A DNA stretch of 64,000 nucleotides from Streptomyces hygroscopicus subsp. hygroscopicus (GCF_030269125.1 NZ_BSSM01000009.1:1-64000); one strand, 5' to 3'. Positions 8,562-17,820 are shown, counted from the first letter of the stretch. Numbers and translations are program-made. The notes: generated from the sequence alone by a model not told the origin.

Positions 8562-8862
8562 GTCACTCTGTGTATCACGGCAGGTCACCCCGGGCAATGA
8601 GGTCCGACCGGAACCTGCCACGTGGTTCCGTCGTTGACCTCCTTTACGCCCTGACCCGGTTTTTGACGGCCGGTCGGGTGAGAAGCCGTTTCGATGGTCT
8701 CACGCGCGGGCGGCCGGAGACGGCCGAGGGCCCCGGCGGCGGACGCCACCGGGGCCTCGAAGTCGTACGGGTGACGAGCGGTCAGCCGGTGAGGGCCGAG
8801 ACGCTTCCGGACTCACGGCCGACGCACGGGAAACGAGGCGGCGGTCGCGGTGGAAAAGGGCC

Positions 8863-8901
8863 GGAGGGCGGGCCGCGGCTGGTTGCCGTGGCCCGCCCTC
8901 C
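8863..8901 (-). terminator. Terminator of the sedolisin gene
   Basis: A 17-nt-arm hairpin (GGAGGGCGGGCCGCGGC / GCCGTGGCCCGCCCTCC, one G-T pair, 5-nt loop) lies 94 bp past the stop of the leftward protease gene. It is the strongest terminator-like structure in this gap and could work in both directions. Confidence 0.65.
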
Positions 8902-8994
8902 TTCTCTTGCTGCCGCCGAGGGGACCCCACGTCCCCCTCTTTGTCGGCGGCGCCCCGCGACCCGACGGGGTCGTCACGTCCGCGGGTCGGCGGC

Positions 8995-10338
8995 TCAGCC
9001 CGTGAAGGCGGCCGTGCCCTCGGGGGTGCCCAGGCCGGTCGGGCCGTCGTAGCCGGTCCCGGCGGTGCAGAAGTAGCTGGTGGTGCAGGAGCCGTTGCTG
9101 CCGGTGGTGACGTCGTTCAGCGCGGAGGTGCCGGCCGCGGCGTACGGGAACTGGGCCGGGTAGCTGCCGCTGCTCGGGGTGCCCGCCAGCGCGTAGACCG
9201 AGGCGATGATCGGCGAGCTGGCGCTGGTGCCGCCGTAGGTGTTCCAGCCGCTGGCGCCGTAGGTGTCGTAGACGGAGACACCGGTGGCCGGGTCGGCCAC
9301 GGCGGAGACGTCCGCGATCATGCGCTTGGCGCAGCCGGTGTCGGTCTGCCAGGACGGCTTGGCGTCGTAGGCGGAGCAGCCGGAGCCGGTGCCCTCGGTG
9401 CTGGAGGTGTTCCAGACGCTCTCGCTCCAGCCGCGGGTGTTGGACGCCTGCTTGAGGGCGGTGCCGCCGACGGCGGTCACGTAGCGGGATCCGGCCGGGT
9501 ACTGGGCGCCGTAGCCGGAGTCGCCCGCGCTGGCCGTGATGACGACGCCCGCGTGGTTGAAGTACGACGAGTCGTAGGTGGAGTCGGAGGAGGACTCCGA
9601 GCCGCCGTAGCTGTTCGAGACGAATTTGGCGCCCAGCTTCACGGCCTCGTTGACCGCCGTGCCGAGGTTGGTCATCGACGCGGTCTTCGCCTCGACGAGC
9701 AGGATGTGGCAGTTCGGGCAGGTCGCGCTGACCATGTCGAGGTCGAGCGAGATCTCACCGGCCCAGCCGCTGTCGGAGCTGGGCAGCGAGGTGGTGGAGC
9801 CGCTCTGGCTGACCTTCTTGAAGCAGCCGTTGGACGTCGTACAGGCCGGCAGGCCGTAGTACGAGCGGTACGCCGCGAGGTCGGCCTCGGCGTTCGGGTC
9901 GTTGTAGGCGTCCACGATCGCGACGGTCTCGCCGGAGCCCTTGGAAGAGGCGGCGGAGGTGAGGCCGTAGGCCGACTGGAGGTCCGAGGGGCCGTAGCCG
10001 GTCGGGGTGCTGGAGGTGGCGTCGGGGCTGATCGTCCCGGGCGCGACGCCCTTGATCGCCGCCTGCTTCTCCATGAAGGCGGTGGTGCCACCGGTCACGC
10101 GCAGCGCGTCGCAGGCGGCGTAACCCTTCTTCGGGCTCGTGGCGCACGCGTTCGTGTACTGCACGTGGGCCTTGGCGACCTGGGTGGCGATCGTCCGGGC
10201 GCTGACCTTGTGGGGGGTGGCCGCGTCCGCCTGGGCGGCGGCACCGAAGCCGGCGAGGGCGAGCGCGGTGGCGGCCGCGGCGGCCGAGCCGACCCGGCGC
10301 CATCCGCCGGATATGCGGGGGGAGTTGGTCGTACGCAA
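8995..10338 (-). CDS. Secreted S53 (sedolisin-type) serine-carboxyl peptidase
   Basis: A 447-residue secreted endopeptidase. A signal peptide covers residues 1-39 (twin Arg at 14-15 is weakly placed; AQADAA suggests cleavage). The sedolisin catalytic residues are visible: Glu195 and Asp199 in GEISLDLD, oxyanion Asp273 in SAGDSGYG, and Ser372 in GGTSASSP. The N-terminal inhibitory pro-region typical of S53 is much reduced here, about 90 residues. Several Cys pairs (for example Cys166/Cys172, Cys207/Cys210) suggest disulfides after export. Monocistronic: a terminator lies downstream and 268 bp without a gene lie upstream, which should hold the promoter. Confidence 0.85.
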   Translation of the reverse strand: MRTTNSPRISGGWRRVGSAAAAATALALAGFGAAAQADAATPHKVSARTIATQVAKAHVQYTNACATSPKKGYAACDALRVTGGTTAFMEKQAAIKGVAPGTISPDATSSTPTGYGPSDLQSAYGLTSAASSKGSGETVAIVDAYNDPNAEADLAAYRSYYGLPACTTSNGCFKKVSQSGSTTSLPSSDSGWAGEISLDLDMVSATCPNCHILLVEAKTASMTNLGTAVNEAVKLGAKFVSNSYGGSESSSDSTYDSSYFNHAGVVITASAGDSGYGAQYPAGSRYVTAVGGTALKQASNTRGWSESVWNTSSTEGTGSGCSAYDAKPSWQTDTGCAKRMIADVSAVADPATGVSVYDTYGASGWNTYGGTSASSPIIASVYALAGTPSSGSYPAQFPYAAAGTSALNDVTTGSNGSCTTSYFCTAGTGYDGPTGLGTPEGTAAFTG

Positions 10339-10606
10339 GGTACAGCCTCCTGGAAGTGGTGGGGCAGAGGCCTGCTGTGGGGGGCCGTCGGCGTGTTCGC
10401 CGACGGGGGCGGCGGCCCGCGACGACCTTGCGCTTGTTGAGTACGCGACAACAAGGGGGCTTTCGGATTTCTGACTTCCGCGTTACCCAAATGGGGTGCC
10501 CGGCTTACTGATCAATGACGGGGCGATGGCGCGGAGATGACCAAGTGGGCAGGTCAAGAGGGGTGTGACGGGGAAGGGTTGAGGGAGCGGACCGGCCCTC
10601 GGAGGG

Positions 10607-11224
10607 TCAAGCGGCGTCCGACGGACGGGGCTTGAGGCCGTGCAGCAGCAGATGGACGTGGTCGTCCAGGCCGGCGACGGCCTCCTCCGCGTCCAGCGCG
10701 CAGCTGGCGATGAGCGCGGCCAGGCCGTGCAGGTTGGCGGCGGCGGCCAGCGCGATGCGCTCCGGGTCGCCCGCCACGATCTCGCCCCGCTCCTGCGCGT
10801 CCGCGAACAGCCGGGTCAGCGCGCCGAAGGTGCGGTCGACCGCCGCGCCGAGCTGCGCCGAGCTGTCCGGGCGGTGCTTGCGCGTGAACATCAGCTCCAG
10901 CAGCTCGGGATGCTCGACGGCGAAACCGAGGTAGGCGCGCGCGATGGCGACCATGCGTCGCTCGAAGTCCGGGCCCGCGCCGTACGCCTCGCCGAGAACC
11001 CGGTCCAGCCGCTCGTACCCCTCCATCGCCAGCGCGTCCAGCAGGGCCTGCTTGTCCCTGAAGTGCCGGCCCGGGGCCGCGTGGCTGACGCCGGCCTCCC
11101 GGGCCAGTTCACGCAGCGACAGCGCGCCGGCCCCCTTCTCCCGCAGCGTGCGCTCGGCGCTCCTGAGCAGCGCGGCGCGCAGGTCTCCGTGGTGGTAGGG
11201 GCGGCTCGCGGGCATGCGGACCAT
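10607..11224 (-). CDS. TetR family transcriptional repressor
   Basis: A 205-residue one-component repressor. The N-terminal helix-turn-helix spans about residues 28-50 (LSLRELAREAGVSHAAPGRHF), and a C-terminal ligand-binding domain of the WHG type (ERRMVAIARAYLGFAVEHPEL) follows. It is divergent from a short-chain dehydrogenase gene across an 87-bp gap that contains a perfect inverted repeat, so it most likely represses that gene. Two in-frame ATG codons (11224, 11215) are possible starts; the first has a weak CGGGA upstream. Confidence 0.87.
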   Translation of the reverse strand: MVRMPASRPYHHGDLRAALLRSAERTLREKGAGALSLRELAREAGVSHAAPGRHFRDKQALLDALAMEGYERLDRVLGEAYGAGPDFERRMVAIARAYLGFAVEHPELLELMFTRKHRPDSSAQLGAAVDRTFGALTRLFADAQERGEIVAGDPERIALAAAANLHGLAALIASCALDAEEAVAGLDDHVHLLLHGLKPRPSDAA

Positions 11225-11276
11225 CGTATCCCGATGTAGACGGCGTCATCATGGACGACGACAGGCGGTGTTGTCG

Positions 11277-11311
11277 TTGACATCATTGTAGGCGCTGCCT
11301 ACATTGAGGCC
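11277..11311 (+). promoter_or_regulatory. SDR promoter with overlapping TetR operator
   Basis: TTGACA (11277-11282) and TACATT (11300-11305) are separated by 17 bp, an excellent sigma-70-type promoter. A perfect inverted repeat TGTAGGC-GCT-GCCTACA (11287-11303) fills the spacer and overlaps the -10 box, ideal for repression by the divergent TetR protein. The expected transcription start falls at the ATG (11312), so the message should be leaderless. Confidence 0.75.
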
Positions 11312-12235
11312 ATGGCTGAGACGACCGGCGCGCGCGGTGCGCGCACATGGAACGTGAACCGCATCCCCGACCAGACCGGCCGTACGGCCGTGATCACCGG
11401 CGCCAACAGCGGCCTGGGACTGGTGACGGCCGAGGCCCTGGCCAGGGCCGGCGCGCATGTGGTGTTCGCCGTACGGGACCTCGGGCGCGGCGGCGCCGCC
11501 GCGGCGCGGGTGGGCGGCAGCACGGAGGTGCGCCACCTCGACCTCGCGGACCTGGACTCGGTGCGCGCCTTCGCCGCGGGCTGGGACCGCCCGCTGGACC
11601 TGCTGATCAACAACGCGGGCGTGATGATGCTGCCGGAGGAGCGCACCGCGCAGGGTTTCGAGCGGCAGTTCGGCACGAACCACCTCGGGCACTTCGCGCT
11701 GACGAACCTGCTGCTGCCGTACGTCACGGACCGCGTGGTGACGCTGGCCTCCACCGCGCACCGCTGGGGCGACCAGTGCATCCGCTTCGAGGACGTCAAC
11801 CTGCGCGGCCGCTACACGCCGACCCGCGCCTACGCCCAGTCCAAGCTCGCGAACCTCCTGTTCACCCTGGAACTCCAGCGGCGCCTGACCGAGTCCGGCT
11901 CCCGGGTGCGGGCGCTCGCCGCCCACCCCGGATACGCGGCCACCAACCTCCAGAGCCACCACGCGAACCCCCTGTTCCGGGCGGGCATGGCGGTCGCCAA
12001 CCGGGTGGTCGCGCAGAGCGACCGGGCGGGCGCCCTCCCCACCCTCTACGCGGCCACCCAGGACCTGCCCGGCGCGGCCTACGTCGGCCCCGACGGCCTC
12101 GGCGAGTTCCGCGGCGCCCCGACCCTGGTCGCCCGCAGCGCGGCGGCGAGCGACCCGGAGGCGGCACGGCGGCTGTGGACGCTGTCGGAGGAGCTGACGG
12201 GGGTGGAGTGGCAGGCGAGGGGCGGGAACGGCTGA
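11312..12235 (+). CDS. Short-chain dehydrogenase/reductase
   Basis: A 307-residue NAD(P)-dependent oxidoreductase. The Rossmann signature TGANSGLG is at residues 29-36, NNAG at 100-103, and the catalytic pair Tyr174-x3-Lys178 in YAQSK. The length and the SxxHRWG segment match retinol-dehydrogenase/protochlorophyllide-reductase-like SDRs, often annotated oxidoreductase of unknown substrate. There is no ribosome binding site and the promoter -10 box ends 6 nt before the ATG, so translation is probably leaderless. Expression is likely induced by whatever ligand releases the divergent TetR repressor, perhaps its own substrate. Confidence 0.88.
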   Translation: MAETTGARGARTWNVNRIPDQTGRTAVITGANSGLGLVTAEALARAGAHVVFAVRDLGRGGAAAARVGGSTEVRHLDLADLDSVRAFAAGWDRPLDLLINNAGVMMLPEERTAQGFERQFGTNHLGHFALTNLLLPYVTDRVVTLASTAHRWGDQCIRFEDVNLRGRYTPTRAYAQSKLANLLFTLELQRRLTESGSRVRALAAHPGYAATNLQSHHANPLFRAGMAVANRVVAQSDRAGALPTLYAATQDLPGAAYVGPDGLGEFRGAPTLVARSAAASDPEAARRLWTLSEELTGVEWQARGGNG

Positions 12236-12377
12236 TCGGGGGCGGGCGGGCCGGGGCGCGTGACGGGGATCGGGTGAACGGAGGCGGGAACGCGTAGGGG
12301 ACCGGATACGGTGCGGGAAGGGATCTCCCGGAACCCTCCATCAATCGTTCAGGACGCACCACGGACCGAGACGGGAC

Positions 12378-13187
12378 ATGACCTCGGCGGAGACGGGCGC
12401 CGGCAGCGGTGGCCCGGTGACCAGCGGTGGCCCCGTGAGCTTCCGGCTCGACGGCCGTACGGCCCTCGTGACGGGAGCGGCGGGCGGTCTCGGCCTGGAG
12501 ATGGCGCGGGGTCTGGCCGGTGCCGGCGCCCGGGTGGTCCTGGGCGGCCCCGACCCGGCGGCCCTCGCGGCGGCGGCCGAGCGGCTGCGGGCGGAGAGCG
12601 GGTACGAGGTCGCGACCGCCGTGTTCGACGTCACGGACCGGGCGGCCGCGGCGGCGGCGGTCGAGGAGCTGGGCGAACTCGACATCCTGGTCAACAACAT
12701 GGACCAACGGGACCGGCGGGGCGCGGCCGGGACCACCCCGCAGGAGCCGGACGCGCCGCTCGGCACCGGCCTGGCGGGGGCGTACGCGCTGAGCCAGGCG
12801 GTGGCCCGGGGCCTCGCCGCGCGCGGGGTGCCGGGCCGCATCGTCAACGTGTCGTCGCTGGTCGGCCAGTTGGGCCGTGCGGGTGATGCCGGTTACGCCA
12901 CCGCGAAGGCGGGCCTCGACGGGCTGACCCGGGCGCTCGCGGCGGACCTCGGCCCGAGCGGTACGACCGTCAACTCGGTGGCCCCGGGCACCTTCGTCAC
13001 CGAGGCCGACGCCGGACCGGCGGCGGACCCCGACCGGGAGCGCTGGCTGCGCACGTGTACGGCGCTGGGGCGCTGGGGCCGGCCGGAGGAGATCGCCGGG
13101 GTCGTCGTCTTCCTGGCGAGCGACGCGGCGTCCTTCGTCACCGGGCAGACCATCGCGGTGGACGGCGGGATGACGACGACCTTCTGA
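12378..13187 (+). CDS. SDR family oxidoreductase (gluconate 5-dehydrogenase-like)
   Basis: A 269-residue classical SDR with TGAAGGLG at residues 32-39, Ser159/160, Tyr173-x3-Lys177 (GYATAK) and the C-terminal TGQTIAVDGGMT of the FabG/gluconate-dehydrogenase type. Unusually, the NNAG motif reads NNMD (106-109), and a Pro/Thr-rich segment shortens the loop after it. The family reaction is reversible NAD(P)-dependent keto reduction; the substrate is unknown. The gap to the upstream SDR gene is 142 bp, so it may have its own promoter. The ATG at 12378 follows an ACGGGA stretch. Confidence 0.85.
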   Translation: MTSAETGAGSGGPVTSGGPVSFRLDGRTALVTGAAGGLGLEMARGLAGAGARVVLGGPDPAALAAAAERLRAESGYEVATAVFDVTDRAAAAAAVEELGELDILVNNMDQRDRRGAAGTTPQEPDAPLGTGLAGAYALSQAVARGLAARGVPGRIVNVSSLVGQLGRAGDAGYATAKAGLDGLTRALAADLGPSGTTVNSVAPGTFVTEADAGPAADPDRERWLRTCTALGRWGRPEEIAGVVVFLASDAASFVTGQTIAVDGGMTTTF

Positions 13188-13326
13188 CGCCGGGTGACCG
13201 ATGGGGAGGCGGTTGCGGCGGGGGGACAGTAGCGTGGTGCGCGCACCGGCCATCGGGAGGTTTCTGCGGGAATTCTCAGCGAAGCCGGGGTGGGTTTCTC
13301 ACCTTCGTGAGACAGAGTGAGGGCTG

Positions 13327-14097
13327 ATGAAGCGCATCTCACGCATCTCGCTCACCTCTCGTCCCGCGTTGCTCGGGGCAGTGGTGATGCTCGCCCTGAC
13401 CTCGGCGTCCGTGGCCTCCGCCGACGACGGGCCGGGGCCCCTCGGGGTCACCGCGGACGCGGTCGCCTCCCTGCGCGAGGCCCGGGTCGGCGCGCTGTTC
13501 GGCGCGGACCGGGCGGGGAGTCTGGCCGGCGGCCACTTCTGCACGGCGTCGGTGGTGCACAGCCCGCGGGGCGACCTCATCGCCACCGCCGCGCACTGCG
13601 TGAACGGCGCCGACGGCGACCTGGTCTTCGTGCCGGGCTACCGCGACGGACGGGCGCCGTACGGGGTGTGGAGGGTGACCCGGCGCTTCCTGCCGGACGG
13701 CTGGACGCGGGACCAGGACGAGGACAGCGACGTCGCCCTCGCGACGGTGGCCGACCGGGACGGGCGGAGCGTCGAACAGGTGGTCGGCGGCAATCCGTTC
13801 GTCACCGGCGCGACCACCGGCGCCACCGCGGTGACGCTCACCGGCTACCCCGACTCCCGCGAACTCCCCATCCGCTGCACCAACAAACCCCGCCGCCAGA
13901 GCTCCACCCAACAGCGCATCTACTGCCCCTCCTTCGCCAGCGGCACCAGCGGCAGCCCCTGGATCAACGGCGACCACCAGGTCGTCGGCGTCCTCGGCGG
14001 CCACGAGGAGGGGGGCTCCACGGACGACGTGTCGTACAGCGTGGTGCTGGGCGCGCAGGCGGCGGAACTGTACCGGGACGCGACGGCGACGAGCTGA
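13327..14097 (+). CDS. Secreted trypsin-like serine protease
   Basis: A 256-residue chymotrypsin-fold protease with a Sec signal peptide (residues 1-32, ending ASVASADD). The triad is visible: His90 in TAAHC, Asp135 in DSDVAL and Ser208 in SGTSGSPW. Cys72/Cys91 and Cys184/Cys200 are likely disulfide pairs. GAGTGAGGG lies just ahead of the ATG at 13327 and fixes the start. It belongs to the small extracellular trypsin-like proteases common in Streptomyces; no regulatory partner is adjacent. Monocistronic in appearance, with 139 bp upstream and 167 bp downstream. Confidence 0.87.
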   Translation: MKRISRISLTSRPALLGAVVMLALTSASVASADDGPGPLGVTADAVASLREARVGALFGADRAGSLAGGHFCTASVVHSPRGDLIATAAHCVNGADGDLVFVPGYRDGRAPYGVWRVTRRFLPDGWTRDQDEDSDVALATVADRDGRSVEQVVGGNPFVTGATTGATAVTLTGYPDSRELPIRCTNKPRRQSSTQQRIYCPSFASGTSGSPWINGDHQVVGVLGGHEEGGSTDDVSYSVVLGAQAAELYRDATATS

Positions 14098-14264
14098 CCC
14101 GAGGACTCGGTCCTTCCCGTGTCCGCGTACCGCGGCGGGCGCGGAAGTGGCCGCGTCCGCAAGCCGGTTGGGCGGTATTGGTCGGACGTGCGTTCTCGTG
14201 CCGGGCCCGCGCGACTCCTACACTGCTGTGCGGCGGACTGGCCGACGGTGAGGGGCGGTTGACG

Positions 14265-15266
14265 GTGCGTAAGGCGTGGGTCGTCGGTGGTGCCCTCGTG
14301 GCGGGCGGGCTCGGGTTCGTCATGGTGCTCGTGGTCGGGGTGTACCTGGTCGCAGGGAACCTGGTGGGCGGCATGGCCGCGGGCGGCCGGGCGCTGGCCA
14401 AGGGGGCGGTGCCGGCGGCGTACCAGCAACTGGTGCAGAAGTGGGGGAACCTGTGCCCCGCGCTGAGCCCCGCGCTGCTGGCCGCGCAGCTGTACCAGGA
14501 GAGCGGCTGGAACCCGACCGTGGTCAGCCCGGCCGACGCCCGCGGCATCGCGCAGTTCATCCCGAGCACCTGGGCGACGCACGGCATCGACGGCAACGGC
14601 GACGGCAAGCGGGACATCTGGGACCCGGCCGACGCCATCCCGTCGGCGGCGTCGTACGACTGCGAACTGGCCAAGTACGTCAAGGACGTTCCGGGCGACG
14701 TCTCCGACAACATGCTCGCCGCCTACAACGCCGGCGCCTACCGGGTCATCCAGGCCGGCGGGGTTCCGGCCATCAGCGAGACGCAGAACTACGTGCGGCG
14801 GATCCAGAGCCTCGCGGCGAGCTTCGCCGCGCCGCCCAGCCGGCTCGACCCCACCCGGCAGGCCGCCGGGGCGATCGACTTCGCGCAGAAGAAGCTCGGC
14901 ACGCCGTACCTGTGGGGCGGCGAGGGCACGGCCGCGCAGGGCGGGCGCTTCGACTGCTCGGGGCTGACCCAGGCGGCGTACGCGAGCGTCGGGATCAAAC
15001 TGCCGCGCGTGGCCAACGACCAGTACAACGCGGGACCGCATCCCTCCCGCGGCCAGCTGCTCCCCGGCGACCTGGTCTTCTTCTCCCACGACCCCGGCGA
15101 CTCCCGGGCCATTCACCACGTGGGCATCTACGTCGGTGGCGGGTACATGATCGACGCGCCGCGCACGGGGGCGGTGATCCGCTTCGACCCGATCGACGGC
15201 GCCGATTACTTCGGGGCGACCCGAGTGACCGAAGATGGCGCAAAAGCGCTCCCCACGACGGTGTAA
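14265..15266 (+). CDS. Bifunctional lytic transglycosylase / NlpC-P60 peptidoglycan hydrolase
   Basis: A 333-residue cell-wall enzyme: an N-terminal membrane anchor (residues 6-30), a soluble lytic transglycosylase (SLT) domain (about 50-190, catalytic Glu79 in QESGWNP, GIAQFIPSTW, AYNAGAYRV) and a C-terminal NlpC/P60 domain (200-330, Cys231 in FDCSGL, His285 in HHVGIYVGGG). The first domain cuts glycan strands and the second cuts stem peptides. The GTG start at 14265 is preferred because GAGGGGCGG ends 7 nt before it; a TTG two codons earlier is too close, and the long open frame upstream overlaps another gene. Confidence 0.87.
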   Translation: MRKAWVVGGALVAGGLGFVMVLVVGVYLVAGNLVGGMAAGGRALAKGAVPAAYQQLVQKWGNLCPALSPALLAAQLYQESGWNPTVVSPADARGIAQFIPSTWATHGIDGNGDGKRDIWDPADAIPSAASYDCELAKYVKDVPGDVSDNMLAAYNAGAYRVIQAGGVPAISETQNYVRRIQSLAASFAAPPSRLDPTRQAAGAIDFAQKKLGTPYLWGGEGTAAQGGRFDCSGLTQAAYASVGIKLPRVANDQYNAGPHPSRGQLLPGDLVFFSHDPGDSRAIHHVGIYVGGGYMIDAPRTGAVIRFDPIDGADYFGATRVTEDGAKALPTTV

Positions 15267-15441
15267 ACCGCGCGTGAACCTACCCCCTGAGCTGCGATGA
15301 TGAGTCTCTCTTCGGTAACGTCTGCGTGATCTTTCGGTGGAGAGTGGAACGCATTGATGGTGACCGTGCGTTCCTGTTGACGGGGGTCGGTGCGACGCAC
15401 ACGAGGTGCGTCCGGGAAGACGACGAAGGGGCCGCAGCACC

Positions 15442-16146
15442 ATGGCTGTACTCGCCGAGTCCGGATCGAACCCCGACGTCGAACTGCTCTACGACATCAA
15501 CGGTCTGGCCAAGGACGCGCCGCACTGGTTCGACCGGATCATGGAGTTCGTGGGCGAGTACGGGCTGCTGCTCGCGATGGTGCTGCTCGTGGTGTGGTGC
15601 TGGTGGTCGGTGCGGCGGCGGGGCGGCGAGGACGCGGCGTCATCCGTGGCCGCGCTCGTGTGGGCGCCGCTCGCGGCCGGGATCGCGGTGCTGGTGAACA
15701 TCCCGATCCGGGGATTCGTGTCACGGCCGCGGCCCTTCGTGGACCATCAGGGGCTCGATGTCCTCGTCTCCGGCAAGACCGACTTCTCCTTCGTCAGCGA
15801 TCACGCCACGTTGACGATGGCACTCGGGGTGGGGCTGTTCGTCGCTAACAGGAGATTCGGCCTGGCGGGAATCGGGCTCGCGCTGGCGGAGGGGTTCTGC
15901 CGGGTGTACATGGGCGTGCACTATCCGACCGATGTGGTCGGGGGGTTCGCGCTCGGTACGGCGGTGACGCTGCTGCTCGCCCCGCCGGCGTCGGCGCTGC
16001 TCACGCCGCTGATGAAGGCGGTGGAGAAGTCTCCGGGGCTGGCCTGGATCGTGCGGCGCCGGGCGACGGCGGGGGTGCCGGTGGTGCCGGGGGCCCGGCG
16101 GGCCGTGGAGTCGGTGGACTCCGGGGAACGGGACCTGGCGGCCTAG
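15442..16146 (+). CDS. PAP2-family membrane phosphatase
   Basis: A 234-residue polytopic phosphatase with about five membrane segments. The three PAP2 motifs are visible: RGFVSRPRP (residues 90-98), FVSDHA (117-122) and R154-x5-H160-x3-D164 in CRVYMGVHYPTD. Family members remove phosphate from undecaprenyl pyrophosphate or phosphatidate on the outer face of the membrane. The ATG at 15442 is chosen with AAGGGG 11 nt upstream; an earlier in-frame ATG at 15406 would add an Arg-rich stretch. Its place next to the cell-wall hydrolase fits an envelope role, but the substrate is not decided by sequence. Confidence 0.84.
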   Translation: MAVLAESGSNPDVELLYDINGLAKDAPHWFDRIMEFVGEYGLLLAMVLLVVWCWWSVRRRGGEDAASSVAALVWAPLAAGIAVLVNIPIRGFVSRPRPFVDHQGLDVLVSGKTDFSFVSDHATLTMALGVGLFVANRRFGLAGIGLALAEGFCRVYMGVHYPTDVVGGFALGTAVTLLLAPPASALLTPLMKAVEKSPGLAWIVRRRATAGVPVVPGARRAVESVDSGERDLAA

Positions 16147-16242
16147 CGGCTGCCGCGGCTCCCCGGGGCGGGCGACGGTGCGAGCGGCCGTGACCCGCCC
16201 GCGGCCGGGAGCGCCGCCCGGCCGCTCCCGCGGGCCCGGTCC

Positions 16243-17820
16243 CTACACCCCCTGCGCGTAGGAGAAGAACCGCTGCGGGTCGTACTGCGCCTTCACCTGC
16301 CCGAGGCGCGCCGCCGCATCCCCGTAGTACGCCTTCCGCCAGTTCGTCAGCGTCGGGTCCGTGTAGTTCTGGTACGCCGCGCCGGAGGCGTACGGCGCCA
16401 TCGCCTGGTGGGCCGACGACAGCCAGGACTGCGCCGAACCGCCGGAGGCCCTGGCCGGCCAGGAGGCGATGTACTGGGCCAGCATGCGGGAGCGGCGGTG
16501 GACGAAGGCCGTCGCCGTCGGGGCGACCCGGTTGACCGCGCCCCCCAGCGCGGTGAACGCGATGCTGCCCGCGCCGCCCCGCACCGACGCGATCTGCCGC
16601 AGCACGGTCTGGACGCCCGCCGCGGACAGCGAGCGGTCGAAGAAGTCGGAGCGGGCGGCGTACGTCTCGCGCCCGAGCGCGCCCTGCGGGGAGCGGCCCG
16701 GTGTGCTGCCGGGCAGATGGCACTGGGCCCGGGTGGAGAAGGAGGAGCACCCGGCGTAGATCTCCATCGCCTGCTCGTAGCCCCGCCGGTGCAGGGAGAC
16801 GGAGGAGGCGTCGGCGCCGGCCGTGTGGGCGAGGCGGTCCACCGCGTTCTGGAGTTCGCCGTACGTGCCGAGGGAGAAGCAGGAGACGGAGACGGACGGC
16901 GTACGGCCCGGCGCGCACGCCAGGTGCAGGGCGGACCAGATCTCGTCCGGCTGCGTCGGCCCCCACTCCTGCCACGCCTTGAGCACCGCCGCCGCCTTCG
17001 ACCACGGCCAGGACAGGTACCCGGTGACCGCCTGCGGCGCCGGACGGGTGCGGAAGTGCAGCTCGGTGACGACGCCGAAGTTGCCGTTGCCCGCGCCGCG
17101 CAGTGCCCAGAACAGGTCGGAGTGGTGGGTCGCGTCCGCGGTGACCTGGGTGCCGTCGGCCGTGATCAGGGTCGCCTGGGTGAGGCTGTCGCAGGTCAGG
17201 CCATACGCGCGGGAGACGACGCCGTGGCCGCCGCCGAGCACCAGGCCGGAGACGCCGACCGTGGGGCAGGAGCCCGCCGGTATGGTCACGCCCTTCGCGG
17301 CCAGCCCCCGGTAGACGTCGATCAGCTTGGAGCCGGCGCCGACCACCGCCTGGCTGCCGCTGACCCGTATCCGGTTCAGCCGTGAGACGTCGATGACGAG
17401 CCGGTCGTCGCCGGAGGAGTAACCGGCGTAGGAGTGGCCGCCGTTGCGTATCGACACCCGTATGTGGTGGCTCCTCGCGTACGACAGGACGGTGCGGATG
17501 TCGGCGGCGTGCGCGACGTAGGCGACCGCGGCGGGCTTCAGGCCGTCGAAGCGGGTGTTGTAGAGCTGGTGCGCGGTCTTCCACTGGGCGTCGCCGGGCC
17601 GTACCAGGGTGCCGTCGAGATCGCGCGCGAGGGCGGTCCAGCCCGCGGCGCCGCTCGCGGTGGTGGTCTTCATCGCGGTAAGGGACGATGAGGAGGCCCC
17701 GGACGCGCCCGAGGAGTGCGCCTGGGCCGCGGCGGAAGTGCCCCCGCCCGTACCGCACGCGGTCAGTGCCGTCGTCGCCAGCGCGGCCGCGCCGCCCGAT
17801 ATGAACGTACGCCGTTCCAT
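16243..17820 (-). CDS. Tat-exported FAD-linked oxidase lipoprotein (berberine-bridge type)
   Basis: A 525-residue flavin oxidase. The N terminus carries a twin-arginine motif (ERRTFI, residues 2-7) and a lipobox LTAC with Cys22, so a Tat-exported lipoprotein is likely. A Ser/Ala-rich linker leads to a FAD_binding_4 domain (about 85-240) in which His129 (GGHSYAGYS) and Cys185 (GSCPTVGVSG) are the two residues that hold FAD bicovalently in this family. The C terminus ends in the BBE element (YYGDAAARL...YDPQRFF). The ATG at 17820 is selected because it gives the full signal peptide. The family oxidises sugars or secondary metabolites; the substrate is not known here. Confidence 0.87.
   Translation of the reverse strand: MERRTFISGGAAALATTALTACGTGGGTSAAAQAHSSGASGASSSSLTAMKTTTASGAAGWTALARDLDGTLVRPGDAQWKTAHQLYNTRFDGLKPAAVAYVAHAADIRTVLSYARSHHIRVSIRNGGHSYAGYSSGDDRLVIDVSRLNRIRVSGSQAVVGAGSKLIDVYRGLAAKGVTIPAGSCPTVGVSGLVLGGGHGVVSRAYGLTCDSLTQATLITADGTQVTADATHHSDLFWALRGAGNGNFGVVTELHFRTRPAPQAVTGYLSWPWSKAAAVLKAWQEWGPTQPDEIWSALHLACAPGRTPSVSVSCFSLGTYGELQNAVDRLAHTAGADASSVSLHRRGYEQAMEIYAGCSSFSTRAQCHLPGSTPGRSPQGALGRETYAARSDFFDRSLSAAGVQTVLRQIASVRGGAGSIAFTALGGAVNRVAPTATAFVHRRSRMLAQYIASWPARASGGSAQSWLSSAHQAMAPYASGAAYQNYTDPTLTNWRKAYYGDAAARLGQVKAQYDPQRFFSYAQGV

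Noticed and set aside
9672..10303. Alternative protease-region reading frames on the minus strand
   Set aside because: They are out-of-phase translations of the sedolisin gene, which itself shows signal peptide and all catalytic residues.
13317..14264. A fusion of a protease-region frame with the transglycosylase-NlpC protein
   Set aside because: The upstream part of that open frame overlaps the trypsin-like gene out of phase and is low complexity; the ribosome binding site at 14249-14257 marks the real GTG start.
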